A DNA stretch of 64,000 nt from JAGPKI01 sp052034135 (GTDB lineage Bacteria; Caldisericota; Caldisericia; UBA6126; JAGPKI01): positions 6,685 through 70,684 of the forward strand of contig JBPOJC010000005.1 of assembly GCA_052034135.1 (NCBI GenBank). The letters are read 5' to 3'. Shown piece after piece: positions 16,622 to 25,842 of this stretch. The first letter of the stretch is position 1, and every line of letters starts with the position of its first letter. Made by a program: the position numbers and the translations under genes. A model generated the notes under the pieces. That model made no database searches. It was not told where the DNA came from and was given only the letters and a program-made list of their open reading frames with translations.

Positions 16622-17446
16622 TTAACTTGCAAGACGTGGATAAAGCATAGTCGCTATAATTATTGCTATTAATATCATTCCTATTAGCAGCCCAATATGC
16701 AGAAGCATATTTGTATATACACCAGTTATCAAAATAGCTCTTAATATCTCCACTACATAGCTTAAAGGATTCGCAACCGCGACAACTTGAAGCCATTTAG
16801 GCATTATAGAAATAGGATAGATTGCACTTGAAGCAAAGAAAAGAGGCATTGTTAAAACTTGTCCTATACCCATAAATCTCTCTCTTGTTCTCATTAATGA
16901 AGCAAGAATCATTGAAAAACAGCTAAAAAATGCAGATTCCAGAATAACAATAAATATTGTTCCAACTATGCCAAGCACGCTCCATCTTATATCCACTTTT
17001 AAAATGAGTGCTAATATTAAGATTATTACAGCCTGGCTCAAACCTCTCACAGCTGCGCCCATTGTTCTTCCAACAACAAATGCACTTCGCGGAACCGGGA
17101 GAGCTAAAAATTTCTGAATTATCCCCTGATCTCTATCCCAAATAAGCGCTAAACCATAGAAAATTGAAATAAACAAAACTGATTGTGAAAGTATACCAGG
17201 TGTCATAAAAGCAATGTATGGAACACCACCAGTAGGAATTGCTTTAATTCTTGTAAATGTTTCTCCAAAAACAAGCAACCATAAAACTGGCTGAACTGCT
17301 CTTGTAAATAACTCAGTTGGGTCATGGCGTAGCCTTCTCGCTTCCATTTCACCAAGGGTTAATGAATCATTAATCCATTTCTTTATTTTTGAAGACAGGC
17401 TTTTATTGTAACCTTCTTGCTGTTTTTCGGATTCTCCTAAGCTCAT
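16622..17446 (-). CDS. ABC-2 type exporter permease
   Basis: A 274-residue membrane protein with six hydrophobic segments and the ABC-2 signature. After a cytoplasmic N-terminus with RRLRHDPTELFTRAVQPVLW come transmembrane helices and the LALPVPRSAFVVGRTMGA coupling-helix region near residue 125. The C-terminal IYPISIMPKWLQVVAVANPLSY is typical of DrrB-like permeases. It pairs with the ATPase immediately upstream, overlapping it by 44 nt, with an excellent AAGGAGGT ribosome site 7 bases before the ATG inside that gene. Substrate is unknown. Confidence 0.9.
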   Translation of the reverse strand: MSLGESEKQQEGYNKSLSSKIKKWINDSLTLGEMEARRLRHDPTELFTRAVQPVLWLLVFGETFTRIKAIPTGGVPYIAFMTPGILSQSVLFISIFYGLALIWDRDQGIIQKFLALPVPRSAFVVGRTMGAAVRGLSQAVIILILALILKVDIRWSVLGIVGTIFIVILESAFFSCFSMILASLMRTRERFMGIGQVLTMPLFFASSAIYPISIMPKWLQVVAVANPLSYVVEILRAILITGVYTNMLLHIGLLIGMILIAIIIATMLYPRLAS

Positions 17447-18188
17447 TAAAATTACCTCCTTCTTCTACGCTATGTCCTGTGAGAATAATAAATGCATTTT
17501 CGAGACTTTCTGTGCCTGTTTGCTTCAATATTTCCTGCGGTGTGCCAATGGTAACTATTTTACCATGATCCATTATGGCAAGTCTATCGCAAAGAGCTTC
17601 CGCTTCTTCCATATAGTGGGTTGTCAATAAAATAGTTGTTTCATATTGTTCCTGCAGAGTTAACAATACATTCCATACAGAACGCCTTGAAATTGGGTCA
17701 AGACCCACTGTTGGTTCATCAAGTAAAAGAATTTCAGGATTATGCAAAAGTGACTGTGCTATTTCTAATTTTCTTACCATTCCTCCGGAGTACTCTCTTA
17801 CGAGTCTATGGGAAAAATCACCTAATTCCATTAAATCAATGAGTTCATTAATTCTTTTTTCTCTGCCTCTTTTATTTAATCCGACAAGTTTAGCAAAGAT
17901 TAAGAGGTTTTCATATCCTGTTAGTGATCCATCACTTGATAACGCTTGTGGGACATATCCAATAAAATTCCTAACTATTGCAGCATTTTTGGGAAGCTCA
18001 TAACCATTTACTTCTACTCTTCCTTTGGTCGGAGTTATTAAAGTGGAAATAATTCTAACTGTGGTTGTTTTGCCTGCTCCATTTGGACCAAGAAGCCCAA
18101 ATAATTCACCCCTTTTTACATTGAATGATATACCGTCAAGAGCTTTTGTTTGTCCGAAATGTTTGAAGAGATTATCTATTTTAATCAT
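17403..18188 (-). CDS. ABC exporter ATP-binding protein (DrrA-like)
   Basis: A 261-residue ATPase with Walker A GPNGAGKTT near residue 36, the Q-loop region GYVPQALSSDGSLTG, signature YSGGMVRKLEIAQSL near 137, Walker B ILLLDEPTVGLDP near 155 and an H-loop TTHYMEEAE near 190. The short length and MEEAE..CDRLAIMDHGKI segment are typical of drug/antibiotic exporter ATPases that pair with an ABC-2 permease. Its 3' end overlaps the permease by 44 nt. Confidence 0.92.
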   Translation of the reverse strand: MIKIDNLFKHFGQTKALDGISFNVKRGELFGLLGPNGAGKTTTVRIISTLITPTKGRVEVNGYELPKNAAIVRNFIGYVPQALSSDGSLTGYENLLIFAKLVGLNKRGREKRINELIDLMELGDFSHRLVREYSGGMVRKLEIAQSLLHNPEILLLDEPTVGLDPISRRSVWNVLLTLQEQYETTILLTTHYMEEAEALCDRLAIMDHGKIVTIGTPQEILKQTGTESLENAFIILTGHSVEEGGNFNELRRIRKTARRLQ

Positions 18189-18325
18189 ATTAGTCCTTTC
18201 TAAATTGATTATAGCACAAAATTAATATTAAATATTCTTAAACATTGATACGTAATGATTGATTTATTATAATTAACCCTTAATTAAAAGGTTTTCAATT
18301 TAAAAAAGGAAAATGAAATAAATTT

Positions 18326-19525
18326 ATGAAAAAAAAAGAGGAGATATTAGATAAACTCAAAACAAATACCGTAGACTTTATTACTGAGGAGGAATTATTA
18401 AAAAAATTATCTTCTAAAAAAAGCTTAAAAATAAAATTAGGAGCCGATCCTACAGCTCCAGATTTACATTTAGGACATGCCGTTGTTCTTGAAAAACTAA
18501 GAGAGTTTCAAGAACTTGGTCACGAGATAATCTTTGTAATTGGTGATTTCACAGCTTTAATAGGAGATCCATCTGGTAGATCAAAGGTAAGAAAAGCATT
18601 GAGCAAGGAAGAAATAGAACAAAATGCCAAAACTTATGTAGCACAGGTATCAAAAATTCTTGATATAAGTAAAATTCAAATAAGGTATAATAGCGAATGG
18701 CTTTCTAAGATAAATCTTTCGGATCTAATTAAAATAATGTCTCATTTCACCATTGCAAGAATCATTGAAAGGGACGATTTTTCCAAACGATTTAAACAAA
18801 ACACACCGATATTTATGCATGAATTCTTGTATCCTATTCTGCAGGCTTATGATTCAGTTGCAATAAAAGCAGATGTTGAACTTGGGGGAACTGATCAAAA
18901 ATTTAATTTATTGCTTGGGAGAGAAATGCAAACAATTTTTGGTCAGGAGGAGCAAGTAATAATTACTTTGCCTCTCCTTATTGGGACCGATGGTTCTTTA
19001 AAAATGAGTAAATCTTTTGGTAATTACATCGGTATTACGGAAGATCCTTTTACAATGTATGGTAAGGTTATGTCAATTCCAGATAGTTTAATTCTCGACT
19101 ATTTTAAATTAGTTTTAAGTTATAACGATACTGAACTTACAGAAATTTCTAAAAGTTTAGAAACTGAAAATCCTATGAAATTAAAAATGAAATTAGCAAA
19201 AGAAATTGTATCCAAGTATCATTCCGAAGAAGATTCTAAAAAAGCAGAGAAAATGTTCACTAAAATACACAGAGAGCGTAGTTTACCCTCGGACATAGTT
19301 GAATATATTTACGAGGGGCCATTACAGATAAAAGCCTTTGAATTTATTAATAGTCTCAATCTGTTACCAAGCAAGTCTGAAGCAAAAAGAGTAATCTCGC
19401 AAGGTGGATTAGAAGTTGATGGAGAAAATATTACTGATCCATTTTTTACATTAAATGTAAAAAATAATATGATAATTAAAATAGGTAAGAGGAAATTTGT
19501 TAAAATAAGGATTCAGAATCCCTAA
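18326..19525 (+). CDS. tyrS: Tyrosyl-tRNA synthetase
   Basis: A 399-residue class I synthetase that charges tRNA-Tyr. The HIGH-type motif is HLGHAVVL (about residues 48-55). GGTDQKFNLL near 190 binds tyrosine, and KMSKSFGNYI is near 230. A C-terminal S4 RNA-binding domain begins about residue 335 (SKSEAKRVISQGGLEVDG). The layout matches the shorter TyrZ/TyrRS-2 type. A T-box leader was looked for in the 137 bases upstream and is not present. The 3' end overlaps the convergent GNAT gene by 26 nt. Confidence 0.95.
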   Translation: MKKKEEILDKLKTNTVDFITEEELLKKLSSKKSLKIKLGADPTAPDLHLGHAVVLEKLREFQELGHEIIFVIGDFTALIGDPSGRSKVRKALSKEEIEQNAKTYVAQVSKILDISKIQIRYNSEWLSKINLSDLIKIMSHFTIARIIERDDFSKRFKQNTPIFMHEFLYPILQAYDSVAIKADVELGGTDQKFNLLLGREMQTIFGQEEQVIITLPLLIGTDGSLKMSKSFGNYIGITEDPFTMYGKVMSIPDSLILDYFKLVLSYNDTELTEISKSLETENPMKLKMKLAKEIVSKYHSEEDSKKAEKMFTKIHRERSLPSDIVEYIYEGPLQIKAFEFINSLNLLPSKSEAKRVISQGGLEVDGENITDPFFTLNVKNNMIIKIGKRKFVKIRIQNP

Positions 19526-20417
19526 ATTCTTTGTCGCTTTTACGTTTCTTTCTGAGAAGATAAAAATTTCTTATCTCGTCATATTCCTCAAGTTGAAAGA
19601 ATTCAGAGATATAATAATCTAACTCATTTATATATCTAACGAAGATTTCTCTCGTTTTTAGGCGCCAATCTCTTGCCAGAAAAGGAACTTCTTTACGCAT
19701 TTCGTAATAATCATAAGGAATTTCCACTGCAATAGTTTCTCCCTTCAAGTCAAGATTAATATTTGATATCTCTCTAAAAAGTAAAGCTTGTTTTATTCCT
19801 CTTGTTGTTATTGAATAAAGGATTCTAATAGTTTCGTTTGCTTTCTGAAAATATAATCTTTCTCTTAGCTTTATCTGAGGTATTTTTAAATCTTCAATTC
19901 TTTTTCTTACCCTTTTAGTTTTGATTTTCCACTCTAAATAAAATCTATCAGCAGGGATAGAAACTCCTGTACTTATTGGCAATTCGCTATATGCTTCAAT
20001 GCAATATTTACGAATGATTCCGCCCAATTTTCTTATATTTAGATTCGCATTGATGCCAAGAAGGGGATCATAGGTCCATACAATTTTTTTAATTCCTCTT
20101 TCGAGAGCAATTTTATATTGTTCTTGTTTTAGGCGGAAACCCAAAGACTTTTTTTGATAGGCTGTATAAATACCTGCAGTGTCACTGATAAGATAATAAC
20201 CATCTTTAGGGTTATATGCTGGTAGCGCAAAATTGAATCCAATAAGTTTATTGTCAACGTAGATTCCAAGTGTTAAGCCACCATTTTCTGCGATAAGCTC
20301 CATTAAATAAGCTGGAACTATCCCCACTTCATTAAGTGGGGATAGTTCCTTTTGTATTTCTTCGCAAGCAAAATAATCTTCTTTGCTACTTACAGGTTTT
20401 ATTACAATATTATTCAA
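19500..20417 (-). CDS. GNAT-family protein (COG3375-like predicted acetyltransferase)
   Basis: A 305-residue protein. Residues 1-130 have the GNAT pattern: an N-terminal strand, LIAENGGLTLGIYVDNKLIGFNFA (beta strands 2-3), a helix with YQKKSLGFRLKQEQYKIALERG (acyl-CoA binding, in place of the RGxGxG loop) and KKIVWTYDPLLGINANLNIRKLGG. The DPL..NA.LN..KLG segment is what I recall for the COG3375 group, whose substrate is unknown. The C-terminal half is Arg/Glu-rich. It overlaps tyrS tail-to-tail and starts 3 nt after htrA, so it is probably co-transcribed with it. Confidence 0.75.
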   Translation of the reverse strand: MNNIVIKPVSSKEDYFACEEIQKELSPLNEVGIVPAYLMELIAENGGLTLGIYVDNKLIGFNFALPAYNPKDGYYLISDTAGIYTAYQKKSLGFRLKQEQYKIALERGIKKIVWTYDPLLGINANLNIRKLGGIIRKYCIEAYSELPISTGVSIPADRFYLEWKIKTKRVRKRIEDLKIPQIKLRERLYFQKANETIRILYSITTRGIKQALLFREISNINLDLKGETIAVEIPYDYYEMRKEVPFLARDWRLKTREIFVRYINELDYYISEFFQLEEYDEIRNFYLLRKKRKSDKEFRDSESLF

Positions 20418-20420
20418 TTA

Positions 20421-21614
20421 TCACCTTTTAAGCTCACCAAGTTGTACTTGTACATCCATTCTTTTGCCAAGTCTATCGATTGTTAGGGTAACAATATCAC
20501 CTACCTTTTTACTTCTTATGTAAGCAATTAAATCTTCCGATTTTATTATTTCTTTTCCGTCAACTGATATTATAACATCATTTTTCTTAATTCCAGCTTT
20601 TCTTGCAGCTCCTTCTGGGACTTCAACTACAACAACGCCTTTATCAGTTTTTAGGTTAAGTTCTTTAGCTACTGTTTCGCTATTTTCTGTAATAACAACT
20701 CCCAATGATGGCCAAGAAACTGTACCATATTCTATTAATTCATTCATAACTTTCTTAGCAACATTAGAAGAAACTGCAAAGCCGAGTCCCTGTGCGTCCG
20801 ACTCAATCATAAAATTTATACCAATTACTTCACCTTTTAAATTTATGAGTGGTCCACCACTGTTGCCAGGGTTAATGGGAGCGTCAGTTTGAATTACTCC
20901 GACCATCGGAGTAGTAGCAGTTTGTTTGGTTTCTTGATAAGGGAAAAAGAACGGGAAAGGTAATTCAGGTGTTTGGCTACTTGAAGGTGGAGTTATCTCT
21001 CTTTGAATTCCACTAATAACTCCAACTGTTACAGTATAATCATAACCTAACGGATTACCAATTGCTATAACAGTTTCTCCTACTCTTGCTTTATCTGAAT
21101 CACCTAAGGAAAGAGTTGGTAAATTTCTTGCGTTAATGGCGACAACTGCAATATCTGATAAAGTGTCTGTTCCGACAATTTTACCATCATACTTTTTTCC
21201 ATCTTTAAGAGTAACTTTTATGGTATCAGCATTCTCTACAACATGGTTATTTGTGAGAATATAACCATCTTCCCTTACAATAAAACCTGATCCAAATCCA
21301 CTACTTACTATTATTCCACGGGATGATTTACTTATGTCTATTTTTACAACTGAATTACTTGCCTGTTCAGCTATAATTGGAATAATTTCATAAGTTTCTA
21401 TATTAGAACTAATTGATATGGGTGCGCTCGTTGTTGTTGATGTTTGAGGTTGTGCCTCCAGATTAATAGGTGGCGCCGGTAAAAACGATGGTTTTGAAAC
21501 AAGCCAATAGGTGGAAAAAGCTCCGCCTGCAAATCCACCAATTATGAATATAATTAGCGCAACTATAATGCTTACAAACGAATTACCTTTTTTTCTCACT
21601 TTTAAATCTTCCAT
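20421..21614 (-). CDS. htrA: HtrA/DegP-family serine protease with PDZ domain
   Basis: A 397-residue S1C protease. One N-terminal transmembrane anchor (about residues 15-38) places it on the outer face of the membrane. The triad is visible as His in LTNNHVV (near 120), Asp in LSDIAVV (near 150) and Ser in GNSGGPLI (near 250). A single PDZ domain (about 300-390; GVVVVEVPEGAARKAGIKKND) follows. A Pro/Thr/Ser-rich linker separates anchor and protease. The role is quality control of envelope proteins. ATG is followed closely by a Lys-rich positive-inside segment. The downstream GNAT gene is 3 nt away. Confidence 0.95.
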   Translation of the reverse strand: MEDLKVRKKGNSFVSIIVALIIFIIGGFAGGAFSTYWLVSKPSFLPAPPINLEAQPQTSTTTSAPISISSNIETYEIIPIIAEQASNSVVKIDISKSSRGIIVSSGFGSGFIVREDGYILTNNHVVENADTIKVTLKDGKKYDGKIVGTDTLSDIAVVAINARNLPTLSLGDSDKARVGETVIAIGNPLGYDYTVTVGVISGIQREITPPSSSQTPELPFPFFFPYQETKQTATTPMVGVIQTDAPINPGNSGGPLINLKGEVIGINFMIESDAQGLGFAVSSNVAKKVMNELIEYGTVSWPSLGVVITENSETVAKELNLKTDKGVVVVEVPEGAARKAGIKKNDVIISVDGKEIIKSEDLIAYIRSKKVGDIVTLTIDRLGKRMDVQVQLGELKR

Positions 21615-21654
21615 AAATTTCCTCCATTAATTATCAAAATTATCTAAAAGTAAA

Positions 21655-23493
21655 TTACACTAATTCTTTTCTAAAAGTTACATTTTTTAATAATGACCTT
21701 ATAAATTCAGCTCCAAACATTAAATATATTGAAATACTGTAAGGTCTGTCATTTAAGTAAAACAACCCATTTGCAACGCTAAGAAGCCTTTGTTTGTAGA
21801 AATTAACAAATAACTCCAATTCAAATCTCAATATTTGCACTCTTTGCCTCTCCTCAGCAGAAGCATTACTCTTTTTTATACTTAATGTAGCGGTTCTTTC
21901 ATCTAATTCAACTAAAAGTTTTTTTGCAAGATTTAATAATTTTGTATCTATAAACTTATTCTTTTCTAAGATAAACTTTGCAGCTTTTACCTCTTGTCCT
22001 TCTTTAAATTCATTAAGTTCTTCCAAAAATTTAAAAATTTCAGTTGCAGTAGCTCTCCACTTTAAAGAGAACTCATTACAATCTATAATATTCCCAAAAA
22101 AAGGTCTTAATATTTCAGGAAGAACAATTTTTAAATTTCCATTAAGGCTTAAGTTGTCGAGAAAGTTTAAGCCTATTCTTATTGTTCTGCATATTGGTAT
22201 ATCAATTTTCGATTTACGGAGATTTCTTATTAATGCATCAGCTGCTGGTAAATATTTTGAACCTTGCTCGGGTAATCCAATTGCATTAGGATATAGACGC
22301 AATTCATTAATGAAGGGAACTGCTTTACCAATTATAAATCCATTTATGTTTTCATCTAATTGTTTATAACTCTCACCTGATATTTTGTAGAATAAGATTT
22401 TATTATTTTTATCCAAAAACAATTGCACTCTCTCTATTTTATTGTTGGCATCTAAAATATTTAAATAAAATGGTATGTTGTATAAATCATTTATTAATCT
22501 AATTCTCTGAATGTCAATTTTTGCTTCATTAAGTGATTGATTATATGCCTCTATAAATGTAGAAGTTTCTTTCATAAGGATATTAAAGAAAAAATTATCT
22601 AATCCAAAATCCTTTGGAGAAGAAAATATTGTACTTGATTTTGATAGATTAAAATTAAATCTCTCTCCTAAATCTTTAGTTATAAATTTGAAAGCAAGAG
22701 TCTCAAGGTCTGTTATAGTTGTTAAAGGATTGATATTGCTTTTTATGTAATTTATTAAATGATTACTTCTACTTATTATTTCTTCTTTACTTTCTGGTAG
22801 ATAAGCCTGTTCTAATAACCCTTTAAGTAAATAATCAAAATATAATGATTTTAAAACATCTTTTATGTTTGCATCACCAAGCTGGATAGAAGAGAAAAGA
22901 TAGTTCTGCTCTTTTTTTGGAGCTATGCCAAATTTTCCAAAAGACTTAGTTAATAAGTAAAAAAGCTCTTGTTCATTATGATCATTAAAAAATAATTTAA
23001 GATCATTACTTATATCATATGCACAATTATCTCCATATTCATTACTAATGCCTGATTGATTTGAAAAACTAGCAGCCGAAAGTTTTTTCAGAAAGTCTTT
23101 ATCAAGTTTTTCTGCATAATCCGTATATTTTTTTGAAATTGTCCTAACATTTATTCCATAATCCTTTAGTTGTGCTAATTCGAGAGCAGGAAGATAAAAT
23201 ATACCATAAGAAGTATCAATATTTGTGTATGTTGCTTCTCCAAATGAATTTGAGTAATCCTCAGTTATAATATAATTATTGTCTTCTAAATTAGTGTAAT
23301 AAAAAAGGTTTTGGTCAGGAGTGCCAATTTTTTCATCATGAATAAATGGGGTAAATGATATTTGATAGTTCTTCTCTGTGAGAGCATTAAATAATGCAAC
23401 ATCGGTAATAAGCGCATCCCAAAGTATGTTTTGGTCGCCCTTAAATATGATACTAATTTTTTCGTTATCTAATAATTTCATAAATAAACTCAT
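21655..23493 (-). CDS. Large hypothetical protein, 612 residues
   Basis: I do not recognise this protein. It has no signal peptide, no convincing transmembrane helix, no P-loop and no metal-binding cluster. Composition is Phe/Asn/Lys/Leu-rich with alternating strand- and helix-like parts. The C-terminal 120 residues look helical and coiled-coil prone (KKLLVELDERTATLSIKK and following). The ORF is intact and codon use looks like its neighbours. No clear ribosome site precedes either Met1 or Met5. It is 41 nt upstream of htrA on the same strand, so a link to envelope stress is possible but unproven. Confidence 0.7.
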   Translation of the reverse strand: MSLFMKLLDNEKISIIFKGDQNILWDALITDVALFNALTEKNYQISFTPFIHDEKIGTPDQNLFYYTNLEDNNYIITEDYSNSFGEATYTNIDTSYGIFYLPALELAQLKDYGINVRTISKKYTDYAEKLDKDFLKKLSAASFSNQSGISNEYGDNCAYDISNDLKLFFNDHNEQELFYLLTKSFGKFGIAPKKEQNYLFSSIQLGDANIKDVLKSLYFDYLLKGLLEQAYLPESKEEIISRSNHLINYIKSNINPLTTITDLETLAFKFITKDLGERFNFNLSKSSTIFSSPKDFGLDNFFFNILMKETSTFIEAYNQSLNEAKIDIQRIRLINDLYNIPFYLNILDANNKIERVQLFLDKNNKILFYKISGESYKQLDENINGFIIGKAVPFINELRLYPNAIGLPEQGSKYLPAADALIRNLRKSKIDIPICRTIRIGLNFLDNLSLNGNLKIVLPEILRPFFGNIIDCNEFSLKWRATATEIFKFLEELNEFKEGQEVKAAKFILEKNKFIDTKLLNLAKKLLVELDERTATLSIKKSNASAEERQRVQILRFELELFVNFYKQRLLSVANGLFYLNDRPYSISIYLMFGAEFIRSLLKNVTFRKELV

Positions 23494-23618
23494 TCATTAT
23501 AGCTATAAATTTCAGTTTTATAAAATAAATAAAAACAATCGAATAAATCTTATTCAGGAGATTTTTTAAACATAACAATTATTATTTATGTCTGTTTATT
23601 AATAAATTAAATTAATTT

Positions 23619-23649
23619 TTGTTAAGTAAAAATGATTTTAAGCTATAAT
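23619..23649 (+). promoter_or_regulatory. Possible promoter of the DUF362/ferredoxin gene
   Basis: TTGTTA at 23619-23624 and a perfect TATAAT at 23644-23649, spacer 19 bases. The -10 is only about 10 bases from the coding start, so the transcript would have a very short leader or the start codon is further downstream. Confidence 0.35.
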
Positions 23650-23665
23650 ATTTTAAAAGGTGAAC

Positions 23666-24661
23666 TTGAAAGTGAAAACTGTTATTTGGGAATTGTTTGA
23701 TAAAGAGGATAAAAATATTAATTTTACTCCTTTCTTAGAAAGAGCTTTAAATGTTCTTGATCTGTCTATTGAAAGAGAAGAAATTCTCTTTACCGTAGAT
23801 ACGACCAATTTGGAAACTGTTGTTCAAAAAAGAGAAGTAATTAATTTAATAAGAGGCTTATCAGATATATTAAATAAAAACAAAATAATCATCCTTACTT
23901 CTCAAAGTGATGAAGTAATAAATTCTAATACTTTAGGCAGTGAATTTGAGGTTAAGTCTATCTTTGAAGACGGGTTTTGCTTAGTGGAACATAAAAGGAA
24001 AATTGAAAAATTCAGTGATTATAAAACTCAAAAACCTTTTTTTCTCTCAAAGTTCTATTTTCCAAAAAGTATTGTGGATGCCAAATTTATAGTTCCAATT
24101 AATATGTTTGATACTTCTCCGATATTTGGCATTAAAGGTGTTGTATCATCATTTTTTTGGTTCCTGCCTACTTATACAAGAAGCGAAATCCTCATTCTTG
24201 AAAATATAATAAATCGTTCAACTGCTCTTTTAGAGGCTTTTTCTGAAATTAGCAAAAGAATTATTTTTGCAGTAAATTTGCTATTAAATGAAGTTAATAT
24301 GGCTACAATTTCGGAGGATAGTGTAGCGACAGATGCTTTTACTTCAGCGCTTGTAGGGATAAAGGCTTTATCTATTCCTATAACAAAAATAGCGAATAAA
24401 AAAAAGTTAGGTACAGGAGATATAATGAGGCTGATTATTTCTGGAGAAAAGTTTAGTAAACCCGTTACATTTCTTGAAAGAAAAGAAGTTGATAAATCTG
24501 TTACAATTAATTCAGCAAAATGTAATTTATGTATGAAATGTTTAGACTTTTGTCCCTTAGGAGCGATAATTATTGACGAGGAAAATTTATGTATAAATAA
24601 TGATAAATGTAACAAATGCGCTTATTGTATCGAGATTTGCCCTTTGAAAGCAATAAATTAA
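23666..24661 (+). CDS. DUF362-type protein with C-terminal 2[4Fe-4S] ferredoxin domain
   Basis: About 331 residues. The first 270 residues resemble DUF362 proteins (a strand with KFIVPINMFDTSPIFGIKGVVSS). The C-terminal 55 residues form a bacterial-type ferredoxin with two clusters: CNLCMKCLDFCP near residue 290 and CNKCAYCIEICP near 318. It is probably a redox protein, function unknown. Start is uncertain: AAAAGG (23655-23660) suits TTG 23666, while GTG 23660 or 23672 are alternatives. It lies about 95 nt before buk, consistent with an acyl-CoA/acyl-phosphate redox cluster. Confidence 0.75.
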   Translation: MKVKTVIWELFDKEDKNINFTPFLERALNVLDLSIEREEILFTVDTTNLETVVQKREVINLIRGLSDILNKNKIIILTSQSDEVINSNTLGSEFEVKSIFEDGFCLVEHKRKIEKFSDYKTQKPFFLSKFYFPKSIVDAKFIVPINMFDTSPIFGIKGVVSSFFWFLPTYTRSEILILENIINRSTALLEAFSEISKRIIFAVNLLLNEVNMATISEDSVATDAFTSALVGIKALSIPITKIANKKKLGTGDIMRLIISGEKFSKPVTFLERKEVDKSVTINSAKCNLCMKCLDFCPLGAIIIDEENLCINNDKCNKCAYCIEICPLKAIN

Positions 24662-24756
24662 TAGTTTAACAAATTTTATAGAAATAATGCTGAATTTGCG
24701 GTTATACGGATATTTGCTTTAAATTGCGAGAATGAGATAAAAGGAGATATTTGTAA

Positions 24757-25818
24757 ATGGAAAAGATATTAGTTATAAATCCAGGCTCAACATCAACTAA
24801 AATAGCAATTTATAATGATAAATCTAAAGTTTTTGAAACAAACTTAGCACACGAAGCTACTGAATTAAATAAATTTGAAAGAATAGTTGATCAATGTGAT
24901 TTCAGAAAAGAGCGTATTTTAGATATCTTAGAAAAAGAAAATTACAGAATTTCTGATTTTACTGCTATTGTTGCAAGAGGAGGACTTTTAAAGCCACTTT
25001 CCGCAGGTTCCTACAGAATTGATGATAATATGGTTTCTGATTTGAAGGCTTGCAAATATGGAGAGCATGCTTCGAATCTTGGTGCAATAATAGCTTACGA
25101 TCTATCTAAAGTGTATAACATTCCAGCTTTTATTGCTGATCCAGTGTCAGTTGATGAATTTACTGAACTTGCAAGACTTACGGGATTGAAAGATATTCAA
25201 AGAGTTTCTTTAGATCATCCTTTAAATATTAGAGCAATACTTAAAAAATACTGTGAAGAAGAGAAGAAAAACTTTACAGATTTATGTGCGGTTTGTGCTC
25301 ATTTAGGTGGAGGAATTTCTGTTACTGCTTTTAAAGAAGGTAAATTGATTGATGTTAGTAACCCTAATGAAGGAGGACCATTTTCAACAACAAGGGCAGG
25401 CAGCCTGCCTTCAATTGATATTGTTGAAATGTGTTACTCAGATAATTATGATATGAATAGTTTTAAAAAGCTTCTTCTGACTCAGGCCGGACTGGTCTCG
25501 TATTTAGGGACAAATGATTTAAAGGTTGCCATTAAAATGATGGATGAAGGAAATTCATATGCTAAAGACGTGATAGATGCTCTTTGTTATCAGGTTAGCA
25601 AAGAAATAGGAGCAATGTCTTTAGTACTAAAGAAAAGACCGGAAGTTATTATATTGACTGGAGGAATGAGTAATTCGACTTATGTTGTTGACGCCATTAA
25701 AGAACGAGTTTCTTTTATAGCTCCTGTTAAAGTTTATTCAGGGAGCGACGAAATGGAAGCACTTGCATATGCTGCATTAAATGCAAAAAGCGGTAAAGAA
25801 GAAATCAAAGTATACTAA
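24757..25818 (+). CDS. buk: Butyrate kinase (first copy)
   Basis: A 353-residue ASKHA-fold kinase that interconverts acyl-phosphate and ADP with the acid (butyrate or branched-chain) and ATP. Evidence is VINPGSTSTKIAIY at residues 5-18, ARGGLLKPL near 74, FIADPVSVDE near 128, HLGGGISV near 187, an adenosine loop EGGPFSTTRAGSLP near 210 and ILTGGMSNS near 310. The neighbouring phosphate acyltransferase makes its substrate. The ribosome site AAAAGGAGAT precedes ATG by 6-7 bases. A central stretch is unusually similar in DNA to the second copy. Confidence 0.93.
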   Translation: MEKILVINPGSTSTKIAIYNDKSKVFETNLAHEATELNKFERIVDQCDFRKERILDILEKENYRISDFTAIVARGGLLKPLSAGSYRIDDNMVSDLKACKYGEHASNLGAIIAYDLSKVYNIPAFIADPVSVDEFTELARLTGLKDIQRVSLDHPLNIRAILKKYCEEEKKNFTDLCAVCAHLGGGISVTAFKEGKLIDVSNPNEGGPFSTTRAGSLPSIDIVEMCYSDNYDMNSFKKLLLTQAGLVSYLGTNDLKVAIKMMDEGNSYAKDVIDALCYQVSKEIGAMSLVLKKRPEVIILTGGMSNSTYVVDAIKERVSFIAPVKVYSGSDEMEALAYAALNAKSGKEEIKVY

Positions 25819-25842
25819 ATTTATTAAGGAGGTAAATATTAA

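Noticed and set aside
18189..18325. T-box riboswitch before tyrS
   Set aside because: There is no T-box core sequence, no specifier stem and only 137 bases of AT-rich leader.
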